Numbered from the stretch's first letter, positions 42,447 through 55,890 are shown. The stretch: 64,000 bases of DNA from Rhipidocladum racemiflorum (GCA_036346355.1 CM070580.1:67348854-67412853), one strand, 5' to 3'. Notes: generated by a model not told the origin, from the letters alone. Numbers and translations are program-made.

Positions 42447-43759
42447 TCGAGATAGCGCCACGTGGCTGGAAGCCTGACCGCCATGATCGCGATCGGCGCC
42501 AGCGTGGGAGCGTGTCTCGACACGCGCGAGGCGCGTGTTAGTGGGGCCCACTGTCGGACCACCCGGTAGTGCGGTGGCGCCCGGCAATGACGTCACCGGT
42601 GGGTCCCACTGTCGGCCGCCGACGTGAGCCGTGGGCCGGGTCCACGAGACCGAGCCAAACCATGGACCACGTCCATGAACTGGCTGACGTCAGTAGACCA
42701 ATCAGAGGCTGCCACGTGTCCTCGCTGACGCAATAATTAATTTCCGAAAAAGAAAAAGATTTATTAATTCGAAATAATGATTTCAGATTTTGTTTCAAAC
42801 TTCAAACGCTTATAACTTTTGCGTTTCAACTCCGATTTGAGTGATTCAAATTTCTAAATTTGTATAAAATTGAGATCTACCTAATGATGAATTTTATTAA
42901 TTTTTGGACTAAAGTTGTTCTCTGTAATATTATTTAATTGATTATTTAAACTTCAAAATGCTATAACTTTTGCATTTAAACTCCGAATTTGACGATTCCA
43001 GTTTCTAAAAATTCATAAAATTATGCTCTCTCTGTTTATGGACTTTATTTGGATGTTTGGACACTTTTTGTCTACTGTTTTATTCATTTGTTACTATTTG
43101 CACGCGTTACGAGTAGACGTTGAAGTGCCGAAAGGATTCGAAGGAGAAGTGTTGACCCAAGAGCCAGCTCAGGACCAAGAACAAGTACTTTTTGAAGGCA
43201 AGTTATGCTTTGACCATGTTGATCCCATTTTGAAACCTAGTTTGATTCAAATTATTGCATGCTAGTTTAAATTAGAAAATGCTTTACTTAATTATGGGTA
43301 ATTAGATAAATGCCTAATTGCTGTATGACACCTTGGTTAATTAAATATGTGCCATGACCCCCTTGTCACCCTAGTTGTGGTTTACTAGTTGGACATTACT
43401 AAAATTTCCAACATGGGTTTTAGACCGTTGTAGTATATTGCTTAGACCTGCTACGTGCTCATGACATGATTTTGGACAATCAAATGTTAATATTGACTTA
43501 ATGATATATTGAACCTGTTTTGGAAAGGTATCATGTGATGTTGATGGCACGTGGTGCATGGTAATCAACTGGGCTTTGATAAATAGTTTTCGACCGGGGC
43601 ATGTGGCAAGAATGATCGGGTGGGCCAGTGGTGGCACCGGGAACGTTGTGTTGGTTTTTCGGGTAGTCTTGCCCCGGGTCACCCTAAGGACTTCATCTTG
43701 CAAGCCTTTGAACTGGGTCTAACGTGCAACCACATGTCACTACTACAGATCCGTACATC

Positions 43760-44255
43760 ACAATCGGTTCTTTTTGGTCATCACAGTCGGTTTTGGTGGC
43801 GATACAAAGTTCAACGACAGTGATAAGGTAGATATATCACAGTCGGTTTTTAACCGACACTAATAATACATTATCACTGTCGGTTCTTTTTAGGAACCGA
43901 CTGTGATATTACACTTATCACAATCGGTTTTCTCTTAGAACCGATTGAGATAAGTATAATATCTGTCGGTTCGTTTTAGAACCGATACAAATGATTACAT
44001 TATCACAATCGGTTTTTGTTGAAACCGATGGGGATAAGTATAATATCACAATCGGTTCATTTTAGAACCGATTCAAATTATTACATTATCACAATCGGTT
44101 TTTATTGAAACCGATGGGAATAAGAATATTATCAAAATCGGTTCTTTATGCAAACCGATTGCGATACTAAAAATATCCCAATCGGTTCCAAAGAAGAACC
44201 GATTGTGATCTTATACCTATCCCAATCGGTTCCAACCAAGAACCGATTGTGATGA
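43760..44255. repeat. Subterminal inverted motifs of the CACTA element
   Basis: Repeated CACAATCGGTTT and AACCGATTGTGA motifs occur at roughly 25-50 bp spacing. In CACTA elements such subterminal repeats are the binding sites for the regulatory transposon protein, here inferred. The 283-bp MITE at 7386 uses a different motif (CACAGACGGTT), so it belongs to another CACTA family. Confidence 0.85.
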
Positions 44256-44689
44256 TGTTCTTGTCCATCGTCAGAAAATGGCCTCGCATTGACAACATGA
44301 CACATTCATCACAATCCACAATATCACGAGAACATATACATCACAATCTACACACATTACATTGAAATTAATATTGTTTACAATGTAATGCAGATCACAT
44401 TCACATTCGAGATAAATTTTGTTTACACTTTATGGACTAGTATTTGCTTGAATGGTCTCTATATCTACCATCATCCGTTATAACTTCATCGGTACCACCG
44501 GCATAAATGGTCTCGTAATTTCTTGAGATCGGCGTTGGTTAGGCTCTTAGGATGATATCAAGGTCCCGCAAAATAGATAGTAGTGCACTAATATATTTAA
44601 GTCTTAAATTGGAACAAAACATGCTGATAGTATTATGCTTGTAAACAAATATCACATAGACAAGAGTGCAAATAATCTGCTCTATACCT

Positions 44690-45850
44690 TAGGGAAAAGA
44701 TGTGAGCGACCAACCAAAATCGGCATGTGATGCATCACGTAAAAGCCACCTGGATCATCGCACCCTTGTTGATGACAGAACAAAGAAACTTAAATTAGGA
44801 GGCGAATTAAAAATAGGTGTAAGAAAAAATCCTATGATAGACACTTGTACCTTGAAGCGCTTCCACTCGAGTTTGGTGCCTTGTTTATCATTGTGTCGCC
44901 ACGTTCAACAGAACGTAAGACATGAAAGCCCTATACATTGGAGAGATGCCATGCATTGAGGTTAAAAATACCTAGCGTAGTTCAATATGTAAAGTGTTAG
45001 GTTAGAGGAATGTACTTACTACGCAAAAGCAGGCTCGATCGCATAGTCCATCGGTCTATTTTCGAGTGAGTTCAACGTGTAGACCTTGTTTTGACTCGGA
45101 ACAACCACAAGTAGAACCCAATGGTTGCTTATTAAGCGATTACACAATGCAAGAGAATAAGTTAATACAAGGTTGAAGTGTGTACATGTAATTGAATTGT
45201 ATAGTAGTACATACTCCTGGTGGTATGGGAAGAGAATGAAGTCCTTTTTGCCTCCTCATGCAATGCACGCTTGATGTATCCTGCAAGGAACTCCGATTGA
45301 TACTTAGCCATGGTCGCAGACACCATCTAAAGTCGACAAACCCGACAGAGTGTCGACCCGTCCACGGCTTTCATTGCCTCATGATCCTGCGATTCATGTC
45401 AATTGTTAAAAATATAATACAAAAATCAATAAATAGTCATCGATTGAGTATGGTGCGAGACTCACGGTGTCGAGGATCGTATGGTAGAAATATCGGCTGA
45501 CTTTCAAGTGTACATAATCTGAGATCCTCAAAGCGATCGAAAGGTCCCATCCTCGTTGCGGTGGAATTGGCCCGCTCGATACTTCACTATGAAATCGTGG
45601 CGAGGCTTGGCCTCATGTGACCTATCGATGTACCATCCATGTAGGTGACGAGTGAACAAGCCCAAAGTATTCAATTCTTGGCTTGGGAGAAAGGGCTTTC
45701 CATGTATGTACCGCTTGTGATCATCGGGTGCTCTGTGCCCTCGACAACTTTGCCTTCTTCACGGAGGGACTCTACGAACTCTGCTTTGTATCTTTCGTCA
45801 TCGTGGTAGAAGTCCTTTGCGCCCCACCTGCACTCAAAGATTTGCAAATG
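44690..45850 (-). pseudogene. CACTA-borne Ulp1 (C48)-type protease gene, decayed
   Basis: Pieces read on the minus strand: WGAKDFYHDDERYKAEFVES (about 45820-45760), KPRHDFIVKYRAGQFHRNED (about 45605-45545), MAKYQSEFLAGYIKRALHEE (about 45313-45254), HWVLLVVVPSQNKVYTLNSL (about 45123-45064), KLEWKRFKV (about 44870) and CHQQGCDDPGGFYVMHHM (44777-44724). This order matches the Ulp1-like proteins carried by grass CACTA elements. The catalytic His (HW) is present. The Asp expected in VYxLDSL reads Asn, and the Cys expected just before GFYV reads Gly (codon complement 44748-44750). Stops lie between the pieces, some possibly introns (a GTACAAG donor-like site follows KRFK). A working protease is therefore unlikely. 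It is not a host SUMO-protease gene, since it lies within the transposon ends. Confidence 0.75.
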
Positions 45851-48233
45851 CAGTTGTCGGGACCCGAATTTGCAAATCCGGACCCTGTGTATTCACACTA
45901 GTCCAGGATCACGCTAGTGCACACAGTCTCAACATAGATGAATATCACAATCATACAGCGGAATATTAAAAGTAACTCAATAATAGAATATAAACTATTG
46001 AGCGACCTTAAGGTCAACCTTACATTTGTGAAACCTTGACGGCTTCAACTCCAAATAAGCGGCCAATGAACGAAGAACATCGGTGAATCCCATCAATACG
46101 CCACGAGCAAGCGACAGGGTTCGACTCCTAGATAATCGCCTTCTCACGGAACTTCTTCTTCTTCGACGATGTAGACTTTTGCTCACTTTGGTGATTGTTT
46201 GTTTGCAAGGGGTGAGTACATAAAGCACTCGGCAAGTCATGCACGTAATGCAAGTCTAATAGCTATATGCATGGCTTATTCCAAATGACAATTTGAAGGG
46301 GTTATTTTGCAATAAACAAAGATTTCACAAATATTCATAATAGATTGTAAAGCGGTAAAAGCAGATAATAATAGTAATAATTTCACAGTTGTTTCAAAAG
46401 TAAATCATTCCACATCCTTAACCAATTATCACTTTTCCATAGGCAACCGCCTCCAAACCCAAGTTCAATTTTTGAGAAAATCTAACCCTTGATTGTAATC
46501 CCGAGCATTGTCGATCACAGTGGACTCGGCTATTCGAATAGGTTTTACACTCTGCAGAGGTTATACACTTTACCCACAAGATACAATCCACTCACCACGT
46601 CGGTAGTGAATCGCCATACAAGAGTATGCGAATGAGCGATCATAACAAAGCCTTCGGAAGCCTCAAACAACACGGTGGTCCTCTCAGGTTCGTGCTCTAC
46701 ACCATCCCTTCCCTTAGCCAAGGCGAAGTATGGGACCAACACACCGTTAGATGGGTATCTGGCCCACAGCCACGTCACGCTCCCTGCACAATCACACAAG
46801 CGGTGTAATTGACACCCTGAGGCTCCACAAGTGAGTCCTTAGCGACTTAGTCAACTAGGGCCGTCCCATTCGACCATGTGGTTGTACGATTGACTCAGTT
46901 CAAAGGCTTGCAAGGTTAAGTCCTTAGAGTGACCAGGGCAAGACTACCCGAAAACCAAATCAACATCCCCAATGCCACAAGCGGCCCACTGATTACTCTT
47001 GCCACATGCCCCGATCGAAATACATTTATCAAACCCCAGTTGATTACCATGCACCACGTGCCATCAACATCACATGATACTTTTCCAAAACAGGTTCAAT
47101 ATATCATTAAGTCAATATTAACATTTGATTGTCCAAAATCATGTTATGAGCACGTAGCAGGTCTAAGCAGTATACTACAACGGTCTAAACCCATGTTGGC
47201 AATTTAATAATGTCCAACTAGTAAACCACAACTAGGGTGACAAAGGGTCATGGCACATACTTAGATAATCAAGGTGTCATACAGCAAATTGGTATTTATC
47301 TAACCCCCATGTTTAAGCAAAGTATCTTTCTAATTGATCTAGCATGCAATAGTTTAAATCAAAATAGATTTCGAAATAGGATCAACATGGTCAAAGCACA
47401 ACTTGCCTGGCCCTTGCAAACTTTTACTGTCCTTTACTCTTTATCCTTGATCCTTGGTCCTCGATCTTCAGCTCCCACTTTCTCGATCCTCAGCTCGTTC
47501 GAACGACTTCCGGACGACACGTCTAACGACTAAACAAACACAAGTACAAACCAATTCAAAAGACAAATCGAATAAACTCCAAATAAAGAACGAACAGCAT
47601 TGGGCACAACGGCTTGGGAGAGATTTGGGAACTCGAACAGATTAGATCGAAGAGTCGACAAAAGAGAACGGGCTTTCGGCAAAACACCGAAAAGGGAAAG
47701 ATTAATAACTGGGAAAGAAAGAATAATATTCCGAAGAATATTTCTTCCGAAGTTATTATCTTGATTGGACAGATAGCGACATATGGGCTCTCGATCTATA
47801 GATCGGGTCCATACGGATATGTTAGTTATGATGAACTAAAGCGATTCTCGAAGTTGACTTTTGTTGACCGAGCGGACACGATCAAACAAAGAGAGGCGGA
47901 TAGATCGGGCACGAGGGTATGACAGATGGCCAATGGTCTATCGACCAAGTCCACGAAGGAATTCCCGATTAAAGGCGATTAGGTCTTGAGGATAAGACAA
48001 GACAAGTGTCTTACCACGGTTGAGACAACGGGAAAGATTGCAAAGATAACAACGCGGCTCATGATAAACTTAGTTCATCAAACCGGTCTTAGGTTAGGGT
48101 TTTGATTCGGCTTGAAGATGATATGGCGATGAGACTAGGCTCACGTCATGATGATAGAAACAGTGAAGGCATCGCACTAGGGTTTGTGCAAGAATACACG
48201 CATGCGATGACAACGAGGCGAAGAGAGCCAATT

Positions 48234-48530
48234 GTTAACGATGAAACATTAACGATGGAACGTTAACGATGAAACGTTAACGGTGGAACGTTAACAGCAG
48301 GCGTTAACGGCAAAGCGGCAAAGCGTTAGCGGAGGAGCGTTAGCGGGCGTTAGCGGAAGAAGCGTTAGCGGGGAAACATTAACGGAGGCGTTAGCGGGCG
48401 TTAACGACAAACGTTAACGGCAAAACGTTAACGGGGAAACGTTAACGGCGAACGTTAACGGCAGAACGTTAACGGTGGAACGTTAACGGCGAACGTTAAC
48501 GGTGGATCGTTAACGGCGAGCGTTAACGGT
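48234..48530 (-). repeat. GTTAAC/AACGG tandem array, array LTR 1
   Basis: About 20-25 units of GTTAACGRYGRAAC type occur, versus 10 in the solo LTR. Many units keep the 14-bp step, others are 11-13 bp because of missing bases at CGG steps, and some read GTTAGCGG. Confidence 0.88.
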
Positions 48531-49515
48531 GGAGGTCAACAATGATAGGAGACTTCATGAAGCGAAGTAGCGACCGTCGGTGCAACGACATGGCCGCGGT
48601 AGAACGCTACCAGGGCGGCTAATCGGTCGCGCGAACGGCGGCACGGCTAGGTTGAAAGCAGCGGGTTTAGGCGAATCGGCTCCGGCGGCAAGCGGAGACC
48701 AAAAGAACCTTAATGATGGACCAAAACAGTACAAGATGATCCTGGGACGCGACAACACGGCGGAGCGAACCAAAATAACCGGCGTCAAAAGCGGCGGCGG
48801 CGGCAAGCGGTGGCCTAAATATATAAAAAATTCGGAGGATGGGATGGCAAAGGGAGAATGTCTACTGCGTAGAAACGCGGCGAGGCGAACTCAGCGGTAT
48901 AGGCGGATTTTGCGGCGCCCTTCGGATTAATCACAAAGCGGCGATTAACGGGTTTGGATCAAAACTTTGGGCGGCTATAACTTCTAGAATAATGATCGGA
49001 ACTTAACGAAATCTGACCGAGAGCTAGATGGGACCAAGAGGCACACCGTGGCGCAGGTGGCTCGAAGAAATACCTTCTGGAACAGCGGGAGCAGCGAGGA
49101 AGTTTGCATTTATGCAGGCATGATCTGAACGGAGAAATTAATTTGCTGCGCCAAATCCAGAGGGCAAAACCTTAGGGCAAGATGTGCATCCTGTAGAGGA
49201 CATCCCCAGGAGTCTACACAAAAATTTCACCGTCAAACTCGAAAAATTGAGGAGTTATGGCCTCGGCAAGATTCGAGATTGAAGCGGCCGTAACTTTTGA
49301 TCCCGTGGACCAAATTGGCTGAATTTTGGACAGCAAGTAGATGGTACCTTGTGCCACACCACGGAGAAGACGGATCTCGAAAAGAGTCGACGAGCTGCCG
49401 GGACGCGGCTCCAAAGTTCGGCCGACGTTGGGCGACATCCGGAGGACATTGGATGGATCTCGGAGTTTTGGAGATGATCCGGAGGTTGAAGATCCGTGGG
49501 AGAGGTCTAGGAGCA

Positions 49516-49525
49516 CTTATATAAG
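49516..49525 (-). promoter_or_regulatory. TATA box, array LTR 1
   Basis: CTTATATAAG, a palindromic TATA box, occurs in the context GAGCACTTATATAAGTTTGGGG and is conserved in array LTR 2 at 56885-56894. It is the best promoter candidate for the array transcripts, on the minus strand given the LTR orientation. Confidence 0.6.
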
Positions 49526-50386
49526 TTTGGGGAAGAGGCTAGATCAAGAAAAATCAAGTTTGGGCGTGTTTGGAGGTGTTTGGTCGGTTTGAGCATTTTA
49601 TCGGCGGTTTAGTGCACAAGCGGACCGCAGGGTGGCGTGGGCGTGGCCCCGATCGAGCGTGGGTGGCTCGGATCAGCTTGAGTGGCGTGGCGGCTCGGAG
49701 TGCGCTGCGGCTGTGGCGCGGCCAGCGGGCGCGTAGCGTTGACCCGATCTTTAGCCTTGGCCGTCGCGAGGCGAGGCCCAGGCGGCCAATGGCCTTGTGA
49801 AGCGAAGCCAGCGAGTGCGACCCAAAGCGACTGGCGGCTGTAGCCTTCGCATGAAGCGAGCGGCGCGTGGGCGTGCGGTGGCTTAGCTAAATTTGGCGGG
49901 AGAGAGAGGAGAAGTTTAGGCCCAATGCCATTTTCGGAATTTCGACAATTTCCAATAAAAACAATTCCCAAATTCCAATTAAATCATTTGAGGCAATAAA
50001 AATACGAAAAATTCTAGAAAAATTCAGAAAATATTTTGAGACATTTTGAACTCAAATAAAATATCTGCAACAAAATTTTATATAAACTTTTCCAAATAAT
50101 TAATTAATTTCAATAAAAGGGCTTAATACAAATCGATTCCGAATAAATCCAATAAATAGCAAACGAGCTCCGAAAAATCTCAAAAATTACAGAAGAACTT
50201 CTTGAAGCACAAGGAATCCAAATAAAATAAAATAAATTTTATTTGAGGTTTAGAATAATCAAATTAAATTGTTTTAGCTTTTAGAAAATTCAAATCAAGC
50301 TTTATAAATGCGAGAAAATCAACGAAAATTTTCGGGAAGCTAAACTAAACCAAAATTTTTGAAAACCCAAATTTTGGGATGTTACA

Positions 50387-50400
50387 AATTCCCCCCCTTA
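50387..50400 (-). other. Polypurine tract, array unit 1
   Basis: Plus strand AATTCCCCCCCTTA, so TAAGGGGGGG lies before the LTR on the minus strand. The adjoining ATCTCGGGGACGAGATT on the minus strand (about 50407-50423) is the same pre-LTR block as in the gypsy element at 34680. Confidence 0.85.
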
Positions 50401-50428
50401 ACAGAATCTCGTCCCCGAGATTCAGGGC

Positions 50429-51450
50429 TGACTATAGAATTAGGTTCAGGGGGACTCAACTCTTGAGCTTCCTCGAACTTCCAAGCAACTACACTTTGGG
50501 ACAGGGTCATACGAACAAGCGCTTGGTAGCATCCAAAATTTTGCAGTGCTCCTTCTTTGGTGAGGTCCTCTTACAAGTCCTTGACTCCAAGCGTATGCGC
50601 CTTTGGGCACAAGGCACTTCTTCTACGGAAAATCTTGATACTAACTTTGTCGGAAATCTTGAACACCTCATGCACTCATCTTGGCGTTTACGGCAACTCC
50701 ATTGATAGGCATCCTTGTACATTCACGAACACTTGATTTTACGCTTCTTCTAGAAATTGGACAGTATGTATCGACAACAAAGCCTACTTGTGATTACGTG
50801 GTTTCGACAAGACTTGAATAGCATTCAGGTTGATGCAGCACTATCTTTGTCGGCTTGATTCTTTGGTGAAACTCTGTATCAAGCGAATACTCCTTCACAA
50901 TTCACTTTACGGCGCAAGTGTCTCGGTAGGGGTAGGATTAGGATTGAAGTGGGCAGATAAAATATCTTTTCTCCTAGGACAACTATTATCAAAGTGTCCC
51001 GGCTCATTGCATCTGAAGCAACACTTGACTGACATCCGTTGGCTTCCTCCTGACATGGCACTAATCTTGGTAGGGCAGAGCTGAGATCGATGCGATCAGC
51101 GGTGATCACTTTCTTCTAAGGATAGTGGTTAGCAAAATATTCTGGCGGATGACAGGCATAGCAAACTCTAGAAAGCAGGCTTCTTTCTTGAGAACGTTTC
51201 ACCGGGTTGGTGTTATGAAAACTCTAACCATCAGGGCGAAGCACAGGTGAAGGTGTCTCTAACAAAGTCTGAGCAGTATGGCAACTAAATTGTTGAGGGG
51301 TACTCCTCATTATTTATTCTTGGTGGTCCTCCACGATTAGACTTACGATGCTTGCGGTGATCTTCAATTCCTTGCACTCATCTTCTAGGTCAAGGTCTTG
51401 TTAATCAACTCTTCTTGCTTCAATCGACTCCTTAAGCAAGTTGCTTCCAT
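50429..51450 (-). other. Array unit 1, region between zinc knuckles and purine tract
   Basis: About 1 kb where an autonomous gypsy would have pol, but I find no protease, RT, RNase H or integrase motif in any frame. A matching stretch is in unit 2 (57770-58795). It may encode or have encoded further gag-type linker; no family is recognised. Confidence 0.6.
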
Positions 51451-52640
51451 AGTCTTACCACTCACTTTTTGTGTTAAAATCTTTCTTGATGTAATTTGCA
51501 GGATGATCATGGCTTTGAAATTGCTTGATCTTTCTGTGGCATTCCTTAGCAAATGACTGACTACGCCACAGTGGTAACATGAGCGTTTGGGTCATCGTCT
51601 TTGGGTTGATGGGGCATTCTCTAGGCCAATGACCTCTTTTATCACACAAGAACAATTCCATGGTGACCAAGTATTACCGATTTCTTGAGGTTGATGGATA
51701 GGGTTGACATGTTTCCTCTTCTTTTCTTCACGTGGCACAGCTAGTGCGAATGACAATCATTCTCTTTTCGCTAACTCTTGAGCAATGACAGCTCGAAAAA
51801 TTCTCTCGATGCGATCTTAGTCACGGCGGTCACTATTGGATCTAAGGGACATTGAGCTGGGCAATGATCACGACCTTCGCAAAGATAGCGGTGATATTGC
51901 ACATAGGACATTCTCGGGTAAATGGCTTCCTTCACAATTTGGAACAATTGATTGCATGTTCATCAGCAGTGTATCCTATTTCTCCACATCGGATGCATGC
52001 ACGGTCTTCTAACTTGTTTGGTTGACAACACTTTAGAGAACAACATCTCGGTATGGTATTAGGTGCAGGGGTTGTACTCTTCTCTGAACTTCATGGTAGT
52101 CACACTATCATCGATGGCGCAACAAACTAACGAAGAGCGGTGGCAATTTCCAACCAAGTGATAGTATGTCCATCTTCCGAGGTGGCGTAGAAACCTTTCC
52201 TCAAACTAATGCATCTCCTTTTAAGCGGCAAGTAGCATAGGGGACCTTCTCCTCATCTTCACATTGTACCCAAGCAAGCTTCTCTTCTATGACACGAAGC
52301 CATATTTCTGCGTCTTTGAGAGTGGCTAATCCATCAAGCGTGGGTGGGTTGGTCTTCATGAACAAGTCAAACTTTATTTGTGAGCGAGGAGGTTGCGACT
52401 TTAGTGGTGGAGGGGTTGATTTTGGCAGCGATAACATTCATCTGTTGCACCATCATCTGTATGGTGAGTGCAGGTAGTGACAAACTGATCCAAGTGTTGA
52501 ATTGTCACGGTTGGTATAGTGGACGGCTGCTGGTCACTATACGCTTTATCAACGACACGAGTAGTAGCAAGTGGCCCGACTTGAGCTGCCTCAAAGTCAA
52601 CTGCTTGTAGTTGGTCCTTTCCATCTTTTGTCCACTCCAA
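51450..52640 (-). pseudogene. Gag remnant, array unit 1
   Basis: The gag domain core at 52440-52201 reads IKFDLFMKTNPPTLDGLATL, DAEIWLRVIEEKLAWVQC and VPYATCRLKGDALV, the standard plant gypsy gag block. After an in-frame stop the expected continuation (WK.FY.TSEDGHTITW type) is scattered over frames to about 52080. Cys/His clusters of knuckle type follow: LCEGRDHCPAQC (about 51880-51845), LCDKRGHWPRECP (about 51645-51605) and CYHCGVVSHLLRN (about 51580-51540), each missing a residue or frame. Gag would package RNA. With no pol this element would depend on a partner. The TR-GAG type (gag-only, terminal repeats) is known in plants. Confidence 0.75.
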
Positions 52641-53225
52641 GGTTTAGGTAAGAGGAAAAAGGCATAGATGAGGTTCAAGAATCCTAGTGCAGGAAGCGAG
52701 TTTAACCCAAGAACTTATAAAAACATTAAAAACTAGGTATGGTTGCTTATCCAAGCCTAAAAGCTTTGCAACACATCTTTGCACACTCAACAATCAATGA
52801 AGAACCAAATTCCTAAGCACACAATAATCTAGCGTCTAAAAGGGTAACACTCCTATCTTTAAGAGGCGGGACTCTCACACATGAGTCTCAACTTACTACT
52901 AAATCTTGGTTCTTCAAGCTTTTGGAACACTTCATCGATCCACTTCTCTTGAGCTCGACGATCCCTTACTTCATGATCTTGGGGTTGACGGCGACATCAG
53001 TACTTTCTCCTTAAGTGTGAAACATCGTTAACTATTCGGAACAACTCAGGTAAGATTTCCATTTAAATCGAAGGAAGGGTAAAACTTTGACAAAGAGGAA
53101 AGAATAGAAGAATAAGATAAGTCAAGAATGTATTATTCTTTCAAGTTAAATTTTCTCTTTAGAAAATAATTTTGAAGCTCCTAAAGGCGGCCAATCTATC
53201 TAAGGTCAAGACCTACAATCGGTAT

Positions 53226-53238
53226 GGCTCTGATACCA
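53226..53238 (-). other. Primer-binding site, array unit 1
   Basis: The complement GGCTCTGATACCA gives TGGTATCAGAGCC on the minus strand, four bases inside the LTR edge at 53243. It sets the orientation of array unit 1. Confidence 0.93.
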
Positions 53239-55609
53239 CCTCTGTCGGGACCGAATTTGCAAATCCGGACCCTCTGTGTATTCGGCACTAGTCGAGGATC
53301 ACGCTAGTGCACACAGATCTCAACATAGATGAATATCACAATCATACAGCGGAATATTAAAAGTAACTCAATAATAGAATATAAACTATTGAGCGACCTT
53401 AAGGTCAACCTTACATTTGTGAAACCTTGGCGGCTTCAACTCCAAATAAGCGGCGGAGCGAAGAACATCGGTGAATCCCATCAATACGCCACGAGGCAAG
53501 CGGCGAGTTCGACTCCTAGATAATCGCCTTCTCACGGGACTTCTTCTTCTTCGACGATGTAGACTTTTGCTCACTGGTGATTTTTGTTTGCAAGGGGTGA
53601 GTACATAAAGCACTCGACAAGTCATGCCTGAGAATGCAAGTCTAATAGCTATATGCATGGCTTATTCCAAATGACGAAATTTGAAGGGGTTATTTTGCAA
53701 TAAACGACATTTCACAAATATTCATAATAGATTGTAAGCGGTAAAAGCAGATAATAATAGTAATAATTTCACGAGTTGTTTCAAAAGTAAATCATTCCAC
53801 ATCCTTAACCAATTATCACTTTTCCATAGGCAAAGCGCCTCCAAACCCAAGTTCAATTTTTGAGAAAATCTAACCCTTATTGTAATCCCGAGCATTGTCG
53901 ATCACAGTGGACTCGGCTATTCGAATAGGTTTTACACTCTGCAGAGGTTATACACTTTACCCACAAGATACAATCCACTCACCACGTCGGTAGTGAATCG
54001 CCATACAAGAGTATGCGAATGGCGATCATAACAAAGCCTTCGGAAGCCTCAAACAACACAGGTGGTCCTGTCAGGTACGAGCTCTACACCATCCCTTCCC
54101 TTAGCCAAGGCGAAGTATGGGACCAACACACCGTTAGATGGGTATCTGGCCACGACCACGATCGCTCCCCGTACAATCACACAAGCGGTGTAATTGACAC
54201 CCTGAGGCTCCACAAGTGAGTCCTTAGCGACTTAGTCAACTAGGGCCGTCCCATTCGACCATGTGGTTGTCACGATTGACTCAGTTCAAAGGCTTGCAAG
54301 GTTAAGTCCTTAGAGTGACCAGGGCAAGACTACGAAAAACCAAATCAACATCCCCAATGCCACGGCCCATTTGATTACTCTTGCCACATGCCCGGTCGAA
54401 AACTATTTATCAAACCCAGATTGATTACCATGCACCACGTGCCATCAACATCACATGATACTTTTCCAAAACAGGTTCAATATATCATTAAGTCAATATT
54501 AACATTTGATTGTCCAAAATCATGTTATGAGCACGTAGCAGGTCTAAGCAGTATACTACAACGGTCTAAACCCATGTTGGCAATTTAATAATGTCCAACT
54601 AGTAAACCACAACTAGGGTGACAAAGGGTCATGGCACATACTTAGATAATCAAGGTGTCATACGACAAATTGGTATTTATCTAACCCCCATGTTTAAGCA
54701 AAGTATCTTTCTAATTGATCTAGCATGCAATAGTTTAAATCAAAATAGATTTCGAAATAGGATCAACATGGTCAAAGCACAACTTGCCTGGCCCTTGCAA
54801 ACTTTTACTGTCCTTTACTCTTTATCCTTGATCCTTGATCCTCGAGCTTCAACTCCCACTTTCGATCCTCGGCTCGTTCGAGCGACTTAGGACGACACGT
54901 CTAACGACTAAACAAACACAAGTACAAACCAATTCAAAAGACAAATCAAATAAACTCCAAATAAAGAACGAACAGCATTGGGCACAGCGGCTTGGGAGAG
55001 ATTTGGGAACTCGAGCGGATTAGATCGAAGAGTTGACAAAAGAGAGCGGGCTTCGGCAAAACAGAAAAGGGAAAGATTAATAAGCGGGAAAGAAAGAATA
55101 ATATTCCGAAGAATATTTCTTAGAAGTTATTATCTTGATTAGACAGATAGCGACATATGGGCTCGATCTATAGATCGGGTCCATACGGATATGTTAGTTC
55201 GCGATGAACTAAAGCGATTCTCGAAGTTGACTTTTGTTGACGAGCGGACCGCGATCAAACAAAGAGAGCGGATAGATCAGACGCGAGGTATGACAGATGG
55301 CCAATGGTCTATCGACCAAGTCCACGAAGGAATTTCGATTAATGGCAGATTAGGTCTTGAGGATAAGACAAGACAAGTGTCTTACCACGGTTGAGACAAC
55401 GGGAAAGATTGCAAAGATAACAACGCGGCTCATGATAAACTTAGTTCATCAAACCGGTCTTGGTTAGGGTTTTGATTCGGCTTGAAGATGATATGGCGAT
55501 GAGACTAGGCTCACGTCATGATGATAGAAACAGTGAAGGCATCGCACTAGGGTTTGTGCAAGAATACACGCATGCGATGACAAAAGCGAAGAGAGCCAAT
55601 TGTGCGATG

Positions 55610-55890
55610 AAACGTTAACGATGGGCGTTAACGATGAAGCGTTAGCGGTGGAGCGTTAACGGCAGGCGTTAACGGCAAAGCGGCAAAGCGTTAGCGGAGA
55701 GCGTTAGCAGGCGTTAACGGAAGAAGCGTTAGCGAAACGTGCGGAGGAGCGTTAGCGGGCGTTAACGACAAGCGTTAACGGCAAAAGCGTTAACGAGGAA
55801 GCGTTAGCGGCGAATGTTAACGGCAAAGCGTTAGCGGTGGAGCGTTAACGGCGAGCGTTAACGGTGGATCGTTAACGGCGGCGTTAACGG
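55610..55890 (-). repeat. GTTAAC/AACGG tandem array, array LTR 2
   Basis: The same array as in LTR 1, with more GTTAGCGG variants and shortened units. The order of variant units is recognisably shared with LTRs 1 and 3. Confidence 0.88.

Larger units (their letters stand above)
41259..43737 (+). mobile_element. Family-B gypsy-type LTR, truncated by a CACTA insertion
   Basis: It starts TGTAACACCCCAAAATTTTGC. It has a GC-rich middle (41560-42740), a TATA-like TATTTAA at 41884-41890, and the conserved caagttatgctttgaccatg section at 43200-43222. It stops at ...CAACCACATGT where CACTACTACAG begins. The rest of the LTR and the element's body are outside the window. Reading frames in the GC-rich part are not supported. 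Confidence 0.7.
43738..45854. mobile_element. CACTA transposon, left end and partial body, cut by the LTR array
   Basis: The terminus CACTACTACAGATCC at 43738 follows TGT, the presumed 3-bp duplication. From 43760 to 44250 there are more than a dozen subterminal motifs of the form ATCACAATCGGTT and AACCGATTGTGAT, often paired as hairpins. The interior holds a decayed minus-strand gene for a transposon-associated Ulp1-type protein. The right end is missing because the tandem LTR array begins at 45855, so the second terminus must lie beyond the window. Confidence 0.85.
45855..50386 (-). mobile_element. Array LTR 1 (4532 bp)
   Basis: Plus-strand TGTCGGGACCCG to GGGATGTTACA, so the minus strand reads TGTAACATCCC...CCCGACA. 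It contains the GTTAAC array (48234-48530) and a TATA box TATATAAG (49516-49525). It matches the solo LTR at 4355 in reverse orientation. Being longer than the internal region (2.86 kb) is typical for non-autonomous grass elements. No gene is present. Confidence 0.92.

Noticed and set aside
44690..45850. A host SUMO-protease (Ulp1/ESD4-like) gene
   Set aside because: It lies inside a CACTA transposon end with subterminal repeats, has lost catalytic residues and contains stops.
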